Assembly (NCBI GenBank): GCA_018857735.1
Contig: JABMCL010000428.1
Coordinates: forward strand, 67,501-131,500
Length of the DNA stretch: 64,000 bases
Source of the DNA: Alviniconcha marisindica
Lineage: Eukaryota; Mollusca; Gastropoda; Provannidae
Reading direction: 5' to 3'
Part shown: piece after piece, positions 13,101 through 27,000 of the stretch
Layout of the letters: every line of letters starts with the position of its first letter
How positions within the stretch are numbered: position 1 is the first letter of the stretch
Notes under the pieces: model-generated
Told to the model about the DNA's origin: nothing
Database searches by the model: none
What the model saw: the letters and a program-made list of their open reading frames with translations, nothing else
Program-made: the position numbers and the translations under genes

Positions 13101-15014
13101 TGCCTGTGTTGAAAATGTGCTTACACCCTGCCCCTCTCCAAATCAGGGAGTGACCTGTTTGCACATGATGCGTCCTCAGGAAGACCCCTTGAGAGCGGTG
13201 TCTTTAAGGATCTCTTTGCCCACCCTGCTTCTGAACAAGGGAAAAGAGCTGGTTCAGGTCATTTGTCCCGTAGCTTTAGGCATTTCCCAGGGAAGCTTTG
13301 CTGCTGTGGATCTCATCCACGCTGGGTTTTTTGTTTGGGGTGTTTTGAAAACATTATTTGTGTGCGTGTGTGTGCGTGAGTGCGTGTGTGTGTTTTTTGG
13401 GGTTTTTTTTTGTGTGTGTGTGTGTGGGTGGGGGGGGGGTCTTTCATTTAATTTTGTTTCATTCGTCTAGTGGGGGGGGGGGGGTCTTTCATTTAATTTT
13501 GTTTCATTCGTCTAGTGCCCAGTGTTGATGAAGAGATGTTCTTATTTGAGTTAGGTGTTGTGAGGAAATAAATTCAGGTGCCCTTGTTGGTGATGCATTT
13601 TAAACATGTGCCTGGAACAACAATCTTAAATAGAATAACTAGCTATTTTAAATGGGTGTCTGGAGCAATAGTTTAATTTTTTTAATTATTTTAAAACTGA
13701 TAAAGGAGGGAAAATGGGGGGGGGGGGGGGGGGGGGTGTGCTGGCTTGAAATCATGTGATTATTGGGCAGTGATTTGGGTGGTTCTCAGCTGTCAAGTAC
13801 ATGTCTCCCAGTACTGTAAAACATCAGTTAATAATTTATAGCTGCTGTTGCACAAAAGGCATGTAGTTCTGGAGACAGACAAAACCCAAGGAAATCAGAA
13901 GATGGTTTGCCAGCTTGTTACAGACATGGCTGCAAAACTTCAGAGGGTTGCACTCAGGTGCAGGCAGAGCCCAGAGAGGTGCATGTCTGTGTGACACACC
14001 GCCCGTTCTTCTTTCAGCAGACCTCAAAAAGCTGGCTGCACAAGACTGGGAGCCGGTGTGGCCCAGCGGTAAGGCGTTAGGCTGGTAAGCAGAGGGACCT
14101 CAATTCGAGTCTGCCTCAGCTCTCCTTTCTCTTCGCAAGTTGTGGTCTGTGACACTGTCTTGTGACTTTGTCCCTCACAATTAATGAAACATTAAAATGG
14201 CTCTCATCACTGCCCACCGTAGAGAAGTCCTTCTGGTGGTGGCAGTGCAGTGGTAGGTATATAATCTTCACCTCCCCCCACCTCCATACCCCCTTCCCCC
14301 CTTCTCTCCATCCTTAATAAGCCTTATGGTTTCTGTGGACGTTAAACACCATGTTTACTGACTGGGAGCAATCTTTGCAGATCCAGTAGTTAAAAAAGAC
14401 AAAAACAAAAAACTGTCGTGTTCTAAAGTAAGTAAACATGGTGCTTAATGTAAAATAAAACCTCTCTTGTTCTAAAGTAAGTAAACAAGGTGCTTAACAT
14501 CCACAGAAACCATGAGTCTTATTAGGGACGTGGAGAAGGGGGGGGGGGATTATATACCTATCGCTACACTGTCACCACCAGAATTATTCCCGCATTAAGA
14601 TGGGCAGCGATGAGAACCATTTTAATGTTTCAGTAGGAAGAGAGGGACAAAGTCCACAAACCACAAGCTTTTTGAAGAGAAAGGAGAGCCTAGGTTTCAA
14701 GGTTTTATTGATCTTTTTGCCCCTGGGGGCTAGAAAGCCGAAGCAGTATCGAACCGAGGTCCTTCCGCTTACCAGCCTAACGCCTTACCGCTAGGCCAAA
14801 CCGGCTCACCAACTCTCTCGTTCCGCTCGCTCCACGGACTTTAATCGTTCACCGCGCTGTTGCCGTACGTGCCTGTGTGCAGCAGCGACGAGCACCACGT
14901 GAACGGCGAGTCCAGTCTGCAGGGAGGAACCGACTCCCCAGCCTCCAGCGACAGTCCTGCTGCCACCCCCACCACCCCTTCCGCCGTGGCTCGTCCCCCT
15001 GAAGGTGGGGCGGG

Positions 15015-15045
<31 letters not shown>

Positions 15046-18000
15046 ATTGATGAATACCCTGAAGGTAGGCACAGTTGTGTGGGACAGCGGGGTGGTGGCT
15101 GTGGGAAGGTGGAGTTAATCCAAGGTTCCCAGGGTCCTTACAGGTGCTTATAAAGTACTTACAAATTGAATTTGCCGAGTAAGGCCTTACAAGTCCTTAT
15201 ATTTGCTTCACGGTTCTTACAAGTCTAGCTAATACTAAAAATGCACATAGGTAGTTATAAAAGCCTCTCATTTTTTCCAAGTCAGTGACACTGGATGGTT
15301 TCACACATTTACTGAATTTGGAAATCATTCGGACATAGGTTAAGATGATGTCTGAAGTAGATGATGCCTTCCTCCATTTTCATTTAGATCACGTGCAGCC
15401 AAAATCATGGTTGCAAGATTACGTGATAACTTCCGGGTCAGCCATTTTAATGCAAAATTCGAACTGTGAAAGAACCTGAGCTAACAGCAAAGACTTTGAG
15501 AAAAAGTTTATTCCAAGACCACTGGCTAAAGGACATTGCATACCAGGAGTGGGTTCTGAAAGATAAGCTGGACAAACACTGCTCGAGGCGTGGCATGCGA
15601 AATTCAGCTAGTTTTTTGTGTTCCTTACTGTTGTGATGGACCTTACAAAATCTAATACTGGTCCTTACAAGTCCTTATAAGGTCTTTATTCGGCTCTAGT
15701 CCAAGTCCCTGGGAACCACGATTTAAATCGTACAGTTGTTGAAGGCCTTTGAAAGTTGTAGGGGGAAGTGGTCAGCTGTTTTCAATAATAATTCTAATAA
15801 TTATATAATATATAAAGATGTGCTTGTACAGCTCAAACCTCTAATATAAAATAATGCTCGTTGCTTTGTGCTGAAAGCAAATTTAACACCCAAGTTGATT
15901 AAAATAGTGTTTGTTGTTTTGTACTGAAAGCAAGTTTAACATCCAGGTTGAGACATTGCAAGTAAAAAAAAAACAGTAACAGCAATGATTGTAAGCAGTT
16001 GAGACTGCAGAAAGCCAACACACATGTGCATGCACCCATGTATGCACATGTGCGTGCGTGCACACACACACACATGCACACACAGATGCATGCATGAACA
16101 CACACATGCGTACACACACACATTCCAGTCAACTGAAATCATTTAAGAAGACTGAGGGGACAGAGACATAGTAGCAGCAGTAGGTTTTAAACAGATGTCT
16201 TCAGAGTGGTTTTAAATGCAATGGTTGACTGAATGTGTCAGATTTCACAAGGCAGAGAATTCTAAACAGAAGGAGCAGCACAGGAAAAATGAGTGCTGTC
16301 CAAATGCTTTGGTCCTAACATGTAGAGTGCATAGAGTTCTTGAGTTAGAGGAGGAGCGGAGCTGTCATGACGGAGAGTAAGGAGATCAGACAGATAGGAG
16401 GGAAAAAGAAGGCAAGATGTTGACAACTCTTACTCTGTACTCCATACACGGATAGGCAGCCAGCGAAGAGTCCCGTGGAGGGATGAAACATCTAAAGGCC
16501 TTGAGAGGCTGTAAAAAAATGAGTAACTCAACCAAAGTCATTACAAACTGGGAGCGAACATGAACTCAAGACTTTGAGAGTGTGGGGAGAAGTGAGTAAA
16601 CTCAACCAAAGTTATTAAAAACTGGGAGCAATCTTTGCAGATCCAGTTGTGAAAATAACACCTGTCTTGTACTGCTCATTCCACAGACCACCTGTACGGC
16701 AATCAGGATGTGGTAATAGCAGCTGCCAAGGTCAACGGAGACACTGAGAAGGTCAAGGAGGTGAGCTCATTTGTACAGTGCTGGTACATACCTGTGAGGT
16801 CGTTGATGTCATGCTACTGATGTGTGTGGGTTTTTGTTTTGTGGTTGTTTTTTAAACAGGGGTTCTTTTTCATTTCGCTGGTGTTAAGATTGCTGAACCA
16901 AAGAAAAGGTGGATTTATTTTATTTTATCCAGTGGATATTAAGTAATGTATGTGTGACCAACACCTCAACACAAGCACATGCATGAACAGGTGAACAGGT
17001 AAACCTGCAAAAATCCCTGTGGCAAAGACCTGTCTGTGATACTGTGGGAACCCTTGTGTCATTTCTGTGTTTAGCATGGTGCAGAGACAGCGGCTGGACA
17101 AACTCGGATAATAGACAAGAGTGAAACTGTGCTGTGTTGAGAGAGGTGGTGGGTTACATGTGGCTGTTGTGGCTGTTGTTGCTTTCCATCCAGTTCCAGA
17201 ATGCCATGGCTCATCCCGAGCCAGGTGAGATTTTGTTTGTTTGTGTATATTTACATGCAGTTGTTTCCTTGCACATGCTCTCTGCGGGAATCATAGTTTA
17301 CGTTAACTCGCGTAGAGCGTCTTATTTCCAACTGAGGGCGTTGAAGCTGGCGATGACAAAACAAGAGCTGCTTCTGTTTCCCTCTACCCAGATTTTACAA
17401 CAGCAGGAGCTGATGAACACCTCTGCCGCGAAAGACGGAGGCACCCTGGGCTTTGCGAAAGGCTCTGCCGGTGGGGACAGTTCTGCCCTGGCAGACGATT
17501 ATACCACAGTAAGCGCTGATAAAACCTCCCACCTGGCTTCTGCCAGCACCCCTGCACCACCAGTCTCTTCCCCCAACACCGATTCCCACCCTAGTGCACT
17601 GTGCTTAACCCCCGTCCCTGTTGCGTCGTCTGCACAGCGTGTGTCCTCTACCCCTCCAGGTATCGTTTCACAGCCTCTTCCCCCTGCGCCTTCAGGAGAG
17701 AGGAAGATCAGGGAAGAGGTGGTAGAGAAAATGCCAGGGGAGAACCCTCCCGCCGTTTTGGCTGAGTGGGTAAAATCGCCAACGAATGAAGGAGAGAAGC
17801 TGGGGGAACCCCCTTGTCGCGCCGACCGTGCTCCAGAAGGTGCCGGAGCATCTTCGGTGAGTGTCGGGGGCTTCATCGACAGCTCCTACCAGCAGGAGAT
17901 TGACGCAGCTCTGTCTGAAGACCCAGCCAGCTCCCAGGAACCCAGCACCCAGGGAGAGACGCTTGCTCCGTCTTCACTTCCACCAACCCACCCCCCTGAC

Positions 18001-21000
18001 AGGTCCGTGAACGAGGATGAGCTTGAGGACGGACTGCTGTTTGCGGATGAAAACCCAGCGACACCAGAGGAGAGCCAGCTGGTCGTTAAGGCCCAGCAGG
18101 CTGACTCTGATGGCATTGTGTTCGTGGACAAGCGGGACGGAGCGGCTTCGAACGAGCAGGGTCCGGCGTCTGGCAACGCTTCAGACTTTGAAACCCTCGC
18201 AGACGCTCCAGGCAGAGTACAAGAAAAGAACGCAGAATCGGCCGAGAGCCTAACCCAGCCGCAGCGGCAGGTGGGCGATGTCACCGTCTCCGCGGACAGC
18301 CTGCACCACTCCGTGCCCAAGAGCGAAGGTGGCCAGAGCGAGAGCGCACTGTCCACAGCGGGCGGCTCTGAAGTCAACACAGGGGGCGCGGCCAGTCAAG
18401 AGGATTCCGCGGTCAGCAGCGACGCTTTGGTCGCCAGCTCCTTCTCCAACTTCTCCACGAGCCTCCACAGCCCCCTGGGCGAAGTCTACGCAGACATCAC
18501 GTTCTCCAGCCAGGAAGACCTGGTCCACAACAGCGCCAGTGAGAGCGAGAGGAACGGAGGTTCGGCATCGCCCACCAACGTTTGCAAAAGCTCTGAAGTC
18601 TGTGCAGACCCCGGTGGTGTGATCTCTGCAGAAGAGAGGAGCATCATCTCGGTTCTGGAGCAAGCCATCAGGAGCGAAGCATCCAACGCTGCAGCCACTG
18701 AAACTGACCCAGCGGTGGGGAGAGGGGAGCACAGGCGCCCACATTCCGTCCCACTGTCTCCAGTGAAAGACTCCGTGCCGGGGTCCAAGCGTCTGAATGC
18801 TTCATCCACTGAGATCACTGAAAAGCAGGGCAGTGAGGAGGACGCTGACTGCTATGAAAACGTCAGTAGCAAGAGCGTTTGTCACACTCACGGGGATGTT
18901 CCGGGGCTGGACCAAAAGCTGGCAGAAGACAAAGCCAAAGAGCTAAATATCCCACTTCCACTAGAGAGCGAAAAGAGCAGCAACCTAACACAGCCAGATG
19001 GCAAAACCCCAGAGAAGGATAAAGATGCTGGGGTTCAGATCCCCCCGACCACCGCCTCAGATCCCTCCAACAGGTCCGGCGACTCTGGTCCTCACGGCGT
19101 GGATCCTGGTTCCGGCCCAGCTGGTGCCCGCACCTCCGACCCGCCCCCTCATCCCTTGTCCTCTAGGGACCAGAACACCACCAGTGTGATCCACGGACCT
19201 CCAGTGTTCCTCGTCAAGCCTTACAACCTTCCTCAGCACGGGGAGAAAAGGGTGGAGAGGGAGCCCCCGCCTGAGGACAAGGGCAGCAGCTGTGGCGGCA
19301 GCGGCGGCGAAAAGAGCAAGAAAAGTAGTCTCAGTCACAGGGGGTTTGAGATGTTCAAGTCCATGCTGCACATCTCCAGCGTGGCCAAGCACGCAGGCGA
19401 AAAGAGCGGCGCCAAGAACGCGAAAAGCCTGGACTTTGGCAGCCAGCAGAAGAGCCCGGAGAAGAGCAAGAACTGGTCAGAGGACTCCAAGAAGAGGAAG
19501 AGGTCCTCCCCGGAGAAGTCGCTGGGCTCTGACACGAAGAGTTCCAAGAGGCGGTCTTCCACACCCTCGTCCACCACCTCCCACTCGCAAGAGGCCTTGA
19601 AGAAAGAGAAGAAGGCCGAAACCTTGCCCAAACTAAAACCACCCAAAAGCGGGGAGGGCGTGAGCTCCTCCCGCCAAGCGTGCCATTCGGCGGACGCAAG
19701 CCCCAAGCGCCGGGGAGCACCATCTAGTTCTCCCAGTCACGCTGCCGGCGATGTCACTGGAGAGGGCCAGAGGCAGTCAGGTCCAACTGACAGAAGCCCC
19801 AAAAAGGGAGCGTCGTCAGGTTGCAAAGGAGTGAAGTTTTCCACTCGGGCTGCTGGTGACGACACTGCAAGAGACCGGGCAGTGTCAGGTACTACAGCTG
19901 GCACCAGCCTGAAACAGGGCGGAGCGTTGTCTGGTGCTAGAAGAGCAAAGTCTCCAGGCCAGGCTGCGGGTGACGTCACTGTTACAGATCGGGCAGCGTC
20001 AGGCACAACTGGCACCAGCCCTAAACAAGGAGGAGCGTTGTCTGGTGCTGGAAGAGCAAAGTCACTGGGACAGGCTGCTGGTGACGTCACTGTGAAAAGC
20101 CAGGCTGTCTCGGAGACAACTGGCACCGGCCCTAAACAGGGAGAAGTGTTGTCTGGTGCCAAAAGAGCAAAGTCTCCAGGCCAGGCTGCTGGTGACGTCA
20201 CTGTAACAGATCGGGCAGTGTCAGGTACAACTGGCACCAGCCCTAAACAAGAAGGAGCGTTGTCAGATGCCAAAAGAGCAAAGTCTCCAGGCCAGGCTGC
20301 TGGTGATGTCACTGCAAAAAACCAGGCAGTGTCAGGTATAACTGGCACCAGCCCTAAACAGGGAGGAGCATTGTCTGGTGCTAGAAGAGCAAAGTCACCG
20401 GGACAGGCTGCTGGTGACGTCACTGCGAAAAGCCAGGCTGTCTCGACTACAACTGGCACCAGCCCTAAACAGGCTGGTTCCAGGAGAGCGAAGTCCTCTG
20501 GCGAGGCTGCAGGCGGGGTCACAGGAGGCAACCAGATGGGATTAGGCACCTACCAGCCTCCTCCTCGACCCTCACCAGCCTCTCTGCAAGCTTCCATTGA
20601 CCCAGGCTGCGAGACCAGGCCGGTGCCTCCGGCACCCGAGGCTGGCATCATCCCACCCCCCTCGAAGCCCAGCCTGACCAAGCCACCGGCCACTGCCCCG
20701 CGCCCTCCGCCGGCGTCGGGCCCGAACCCGGAAGCTAGGCCTTGCGGTCCAGGCCTCAACCCCTTGGCCCCACCTTTCACCATGCGCTCCTCACCGGCTG
20801 GGCCCAGGCCTAGTCCGGGTCCAGGCTTCAGCCTCCACTCAGACTTTCTTCCCGCTTCAACCGTGACCGGACCCGGTCCGGGTCCCGGGTCACTGCCACA
20901 TCCTCCCGATCCCTCGCAAGTGAGGCTGACGCTGCCGTACACCAAGGTTGGCACCGCCGGAGAGATGGGCAGCGCTTGTGGGGACCAGCAGCAGCAGCAA

Positions 21001-24000
21001 CAGCAGCAACACTTCCTTTCCATGCCCTTCTCCATGGTGAGCACAGACTCCATGGTGGGGATCCAAGGGGAGGAGGGGTGGCCAGTCCCGCCCCAGTCAC
21101 TCGGCAGTGCTGCCGAGAGCAGGACATCGTTTCTGACATCGGCACTCAGACACACCTTTTTCGGAAGGCGCGCTCGCCCGAGCCTGCAGCAGAACTCCCA
21201 GGAAGCTTTCCCCGGGGCACCAGTCGCCCAGCATCACTCGCGCATCCCTCTGGCGCCGCCCGTTTTCCTGCAGGCACCCTACAGGACACTCCAGGCTAAT
21301 CTGGACGGTGCGGGATTCCAGCACGGTGGAGACGGCGCCTTGGGGGCTCAGTCTCTGCTGCTTGGTGCCATGCAGAAAAGCTTGAAAGAGGAGATGGAAA
21401 ACAGGGCTGTGGCTGGGAAGACCGTCATGGACGCGCGCGGCAAGGGAGAAAAAGTGTCGGAGGGCGGGGAGGGGGATGCCGTCAGACAGGTGGCGCCCCC
21501 TGTGGCGGTGAAGGAGCAGGTGCTGGGTGAAAGCAAAAACGTCGCTGGCATTCAGAAGCCTCCGAAAAACTCCAAGAGCGGAGAGTCGCAAAAGCACATG
21601 GAGGCTACGCCTCTGCCCAAAGCGACCGCCACCCCAGCTTCTGCCCCTCCCTTTGACCTGAACCTGGCTCGGGAAGCTTGGCGAACAGCCTGGAGGACCA
21701 GCAACGTGGCCGACACAGAGCCCTCTGAAAGCTCTTTGGCCGAGGATGCCAGGCGGCCCGCAGGTCAGGCCCGTGTCCCCATCTTGAGCGCGGAGCCGGG
21801 GGCTGCCGCCAACAGGGTGCCCCAGGGTGATGGACACGGGGCTGCCACAGTCCAGGGTCCAGCTGACGAGGTTCACCCCTACCAGAACGTCCCAGAACCA
21901 CAGTGCAGAACTGTCGGGAAAGAGTCGCACGAGGTGGGGAAGTCCAAGGGTGCTGGGGGAGTGGGCGGAGGAGAGGCGGAGGACGGCTATGTCAACATGC
22001 GAGTGCAGAACCCTGCGAAGAAGAAGGGCAGTTATGTTGATATGCAGCTGCTGAAGGAAGCTCTGGCCCAGCAGGCTTCGGCCGTGGACCCCGGTGTGCC
22101 CCAGCCACCGGTGTTGAACCAAGCTGTCCCTGACGCCTGTCCGGCAGCGGGGAAGCCAGGAGATCGTCTAGAACCTGAGCTGCAGCCTGAAGCTCGATTG
22201 ACGGTGGCTGAAGGAACGGTTTCCTGTGCCAGCGGTATTGTCACAGATTCGAAAGACCGCGCCACTCAACCTCTCTTTGAGTCCCCTTCTGAGCGCCAGC
22301 CCGAGTCGCTGTCGGTTCGTGATGAGAATGTTGCCAAGTCGGATGAATCGCCGTGGAATGTTGAAGGGTTGGACAAACCTGTGGAATCAGACAACCAAGC
22401 ACTCGACAGGGAAGGTGTGGGGAAATGTGCCGAGTCTGACAATAAAGAACAAAACCTTTCAGATCTGAAGAACCCTATGGCAGCAGGGGATAACCCACAG
22501 AACTCTGAAAGGTTTGAGGACCTTGCAGCATCAGGTGATAAACCGCAGAACGTTGTAGGGTTGAAGAACACTGCCGAGTCAGACAATCAGGCACCTGATG
22601 TTGAGGCTGCTGGCTGTCCAGCGGAAAAAGCAAGGGAGAAACGAGACAAGCAGGACACACTCGCAGCCAGGCAGAACGCAGACACAGATGTTCTCCATCC
22701 TTCCAGCATTGCTCACACTGTTGGCCACCTTGCGGCAGGAGATTCGCTGCTTTCCCGAGACAGGGAAACAGGTCCCATTCCACCCAGGCCGCCTGAGAAA
22801 TCTGAAGAACAGGGTGCTGATCTTGAGGAGAGCTGTAGCCCATCCAGAGAAGCTTATCCCATCAACTCACCCACTGAAACTGCGTCTGAGGGACTGAGAT
22901 CTGTCGACGACACCAGCCTGAAGAAAACACAGTTTGTGGAGTTGAGTTACCATGTGTCTGACGGTTTTGAAACGCTTAGAGATGAGGACACTGTCCGGAG
23001 CTACCACGTCTCTGGTGGGTTTAAGATGGTGACAGAGGGAGACAGCCTCAACAACGCTGAAAGCAGCGCTCACGTTCCAACCACCAATGCTTGTGATACA
23101 GTTGCTTCAACTCAGGAGATCAGTGAGCCTCCTGGCAGTCAGTCAAGCATAGGGGCTCTTGCACAGGAGGAGTACCGTGCAGAGTGCAGAATATTTGCTA
23201 GCACGTTGGTACCCCAGGCACAAGCCAGTCGTGGCAGCAACGGCGCTGACATCACATCTGCATCCACTGGCCAGACGTCCCACCAGTCTCTGGGAAACAA
23301 TGAATCCAGTGGCATCAACCTGGCGTCTGATGCCCACTCGGTGGATGTCACTCCCTGCGACAGCGTCATCAGCGCCCACTGGGAAGCCTGCCTGCAGAGC
23401 AGCAGCACGGACACTGCCTCAGCCAACCCGTCCTCGGGCGTCAGCCAGCAGCCCGCGGACACCGTCGCCTCCAACGAAGTGGTGACGTCCTGCGACAGCG
23501 GAATCAGCGCCGGGGAACTCACCCAAAGCGCCACTGACGTGCTGAACCAGAACATCGAAGTCACCCAGAGCGGCACCAGCGTGTCGAGCCTGGTGGTTGA
23601 AGTTGCCCAGATTGCGGCAACAGGGGTCCTGTCAGCGGCAGGCACTTCTCTGCCAGGGCAGCTGCACGCCTGCAGCGGATTTGTGGACCTCACCAGCCAG
23701 GACCTGCCGCCGTGTTCTTCAGAGTGTCAACCTCGGGATGAACAGGAAGTAGCCTTGCAAGCCACAGCAAGCACTAGCAGCACATTTGGTCAGGACAGTG
23801 ACACGGGCAGTAAGGAGATGGCGGAGAAGGTGGACGTTGAGCAGAAAGAGGTAGCATCAGCTGCCAGCCACTGCCAAGAACTGGCAACCTCAGACCCTGG
23901 TGCCATTCTGACAGGCTGTGAGGTCATGTCGGAGACAGCAACCAGAGACCCTGATACCAGCCTGGCGCGCAGCGAGATCCAGCCAGAGACTGCGACCTCG

Positions 24001-27000
24001 GACCCTCACACCAGTATGACACGCCACGAGATCACCTCAGAGGCTGCTTTTACTGAGGGGGACCAGGCGTATCCACCTGTAAGGGTTTTTGTAGACCAGC
24101 TCATCCAGCGAGCTGCGCAGGTCCTGCCCAGCACTTCTCCAGGACAGGGGGAAGACGGGGAGGCAAGAAAGGAGGAGGAGGAAGAAGCCAGCAGCACAGA
24201 AATAGAGAAGGAAAAAAGCGACCAAGGCATGAAGGACACAAAGACGGAAGAAGCGTCCCATGATGACGAGAGAACAGAGAGGGGAGGAGGGGAGTGTGGC
24301 TCAGCAACAGAAAAGGAACTGGCCGTTAATGGCGACGCAAGCACAGAGACGGAAGGAACCGTTAAGGGTTGCAGCACAGTCGCAGAAAAGGGAGAAACCA
24401 TTTGTGGTGGTAAGGGAGGAACCATTAATGATGGTGATCCAGTGACAGAAAAGGGAGAAACCATTTGTGGTGGTAAGGGAGGAACCATTAATGATGGCGA
24501 TCCAATGACAGAGAAAGGAGAAGCCATTTATGATGGTGATGCAGTCACAAGGAAGGAAAGAACCATTGATGCTGGTGATACAATAACAGAGAAGGAAGAA
24601 GCCATTTATGGTGGTGATGCAGTCACAAGGAAGGGAGGAACCATTGATGATGGTGATACAGTAACAGAGAGGGAAGAAACCATTATTGATGGTGATCCAA
24701 TCACGGAAAGGAAAGAATCCATTTATTATGGTGGTGCAGTCACAAATAAGGTAGGAACCATTGGTGATGGTGATACAATAACAGAGAAGGAAGAAACCAT
24801 TTATGAAGGTGATCCAATCACAGAAAAGGAAGAAACCACTGATGATGGTGGTCCAGTCATAGAACAGGAAAAAACTGTTAACGATGGTGATGTAGTCACA
24901 GAGAAAGAAGGAGTCATAATTAGTGATGGTGATACAGGCACAGAAAAAGAAGAAACCATGGATAGTGGTGAGGCAGAAACAAGAAAGGAACAAACTGTTA
25001 ATGCCGGTGACACAAGAACTGAAAAGGAAGAAGCCATTGATCTTGGGGAGGCAGAAGCAGCTGAGTCTAGCCCCATTGGTGCCAGGGACACAGAACCAGA
25101 GAGGGAAGAAGTCAGTGGCACAGAACCAGAGACGGAAGAAGTCAGGGACAGAGATCCAGAGAGGAAAGAAGTCAGGGACACAGAACCAGAGAGGGAAGAA
25201 GTCAGTGACACAGAACCAGAGAAGGAAGAAGTCAGGGACACAGAACCAGAGAGGGAAGAAGTCAGTGACACAGAACCAGAGAAGGAAGAAGTCCATGACA
25301 CAGGAACAGAGAAGGAAGAAGTCGGTGACACAGAACCAGAGAGGGAAGAAGTTGGTGACACAGAACCAGAGAGGGAAGAAGTCAGTGACACAGAACCAGA
25401 GAGGGAAGAAGTCGGTGACACAGGAACAGAGAAGGAAGAAGCCATTGATCTTGGTGAGACAAAAGTACTGGAGCCTAACCCCATTAGTGCCAGTGACACA
25501 GAACCAGAGAGGGAAGAAGTCGGTGACACAGGAACAGAGAACAAAGAAGATGGTGACACAGGAACAGAGAAGGAAGAAGTTAGTGACAGAGGAACACAGA
25601 AGGAAGAAGCCATTGATCTTGGTGAGACAGAAGTACTGGAGTCTAGTCCCATTAGTGCCAATGACACAGAACCAGAGAAGGCTGAAGTCAGTGACACAAG
25701 AACAGAGAAGGAAGAAGTCAGTGACACAGGAACGGAGAAGGAAGAAGTCAGTGACACAGGACCAGAGAGGGAAGAAGTCGGTGACACAGGAACAGAGAAG
25801 GAAGAAGCCATTGATCTTGATGAGACAAGAGTGAGGGAGAATAGGCCCATCGATGCTGGTGACACAGGAACAGAGAGGAAAGAAGCCATTGATCTCGGAG
25901 AGACAAAAGCAGAGGATATACCCGCTAATGCTGGTGACACAAGAACAGAAAAAGAAACTATTAGTGATTGTAATGATTTGAAAGCAGAGAAGGAACAAAC
26001 CATTAATGATGGTGACATAAGAACAGAAAAGGAATGGGATACAAGAACAGATAAAGAAACTATTAATGATGGTAATGATTTGAAAGCAGAGAAGGAAGAA
26101 GCCATTAACGATGGTGAGACAAGGACAGAGGATGCGGAAAGCATCGGCAGTGGTGACACAGAAGCAGACAATGGAGAAGCTGTTATGGATGACACAAACG
26201 CAGAGAAGGAAGAAGCCATTATTGATGGTGACACAAACGCAGAGAAGGAAGAAGCCATTATTGATGGTGACACAAACGCAGAGAAGGAAGAAGCCATTAA
26301 TGATGGTGACACAAACGCAGAGAAGGAAGAAGCCATTAATGATGGTGACACAAACGCAGAGAAGGAAGAAGCCATTATTGATGGTGACACAAACGCAGAG
26401 AAGGAAGAAGCCATTATTGATGGTGACACAAACGCAGAGAAGGAAGAAGCCATTATTGATGGTGACACAAACGCAGAGAAGGAAGAAGCCATTATTGATG
26501 GTGACACAAACGCAGAGAAGGAAGAAGCCATTAATGATGGTGACACAAACGCAGAGAAGGAAGAAGCCATTATTGATGGTGACACAAACGCAGAGAAGGA
26601 AGAAGCCATTAATGATGGTGACACAAACGCAGAGCGGGAAGAAGCCGTCAATGATGGTGACACAAGCACAGAAAAGGAAGAAGCCATTTATGATGTGGAC
26701 TCTAACACAGAGAAGGAAGAAGCCATTATTGATGGTGACACAAGAATAGATAAGGAAGAAGCCACTGGTTGTGATGACGCAAGAATAGCAGAGCAGAAAG
26801 CCATTGAAACTGATGATGACGCGAGAATAGAGAAGGGAGAAGCCATTTGTGGTGATAACACAGGAACAGAGAAGGAGGAAGCCATTATAAATGATGTTGA
26901 CACAAGAACAGAGAAGGATGAAGCCATTGAAGATGGTGACACAAGCACAGAGAAGGAAGAAGCCATAGCTGGTGATGCAAGAACAGAGAGGGCAGAAGCC

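Larger units (their letters stand above)
7387..14882 (+). other. Large amphiphysin intron, about 7.5 kb
   Basis: I see no convincing exon here. It holds GT and TA microsatellites, a 44 bp minisatellite (8109-8770), a 28 bp repeat (8826-8997), long G and T runs, a roughly 105 bp repeat (12630-12965) and an inverted pair of tRNA-SINEs (14050-14813). The section 9330-12600 is AT-rich single-copy-looking DNA apart from the TA tract at 10101-10154 and a 5'-SINE fragment near 11448-11515. Confidence 0.6.

Noticed and set aside
13078..13470. 130-codon frame in the large amphiphysin intron
   Set aside because: Ends in GT and G-run sequence, no convincing flanking splice sites, no domain.
14050..14130. 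tRNA gene
   Set aside because: Only a tRNA-like head with degraded loops, and it continues into a SINE body repeated elsewhere in the window.
17134..17391. The 5' part of the 3,974-codon frame as coding, possibly a separate gene start with a signal peptide-like stretch
   Set aside because: The frame begins at a non-ATG codon, the first segment looks like intron, and a strong acceptor lies at 17391 in the phase required by the previous exon. A 31 nt mini-exon (17194-17224) was also considered, but its phase does not fit.
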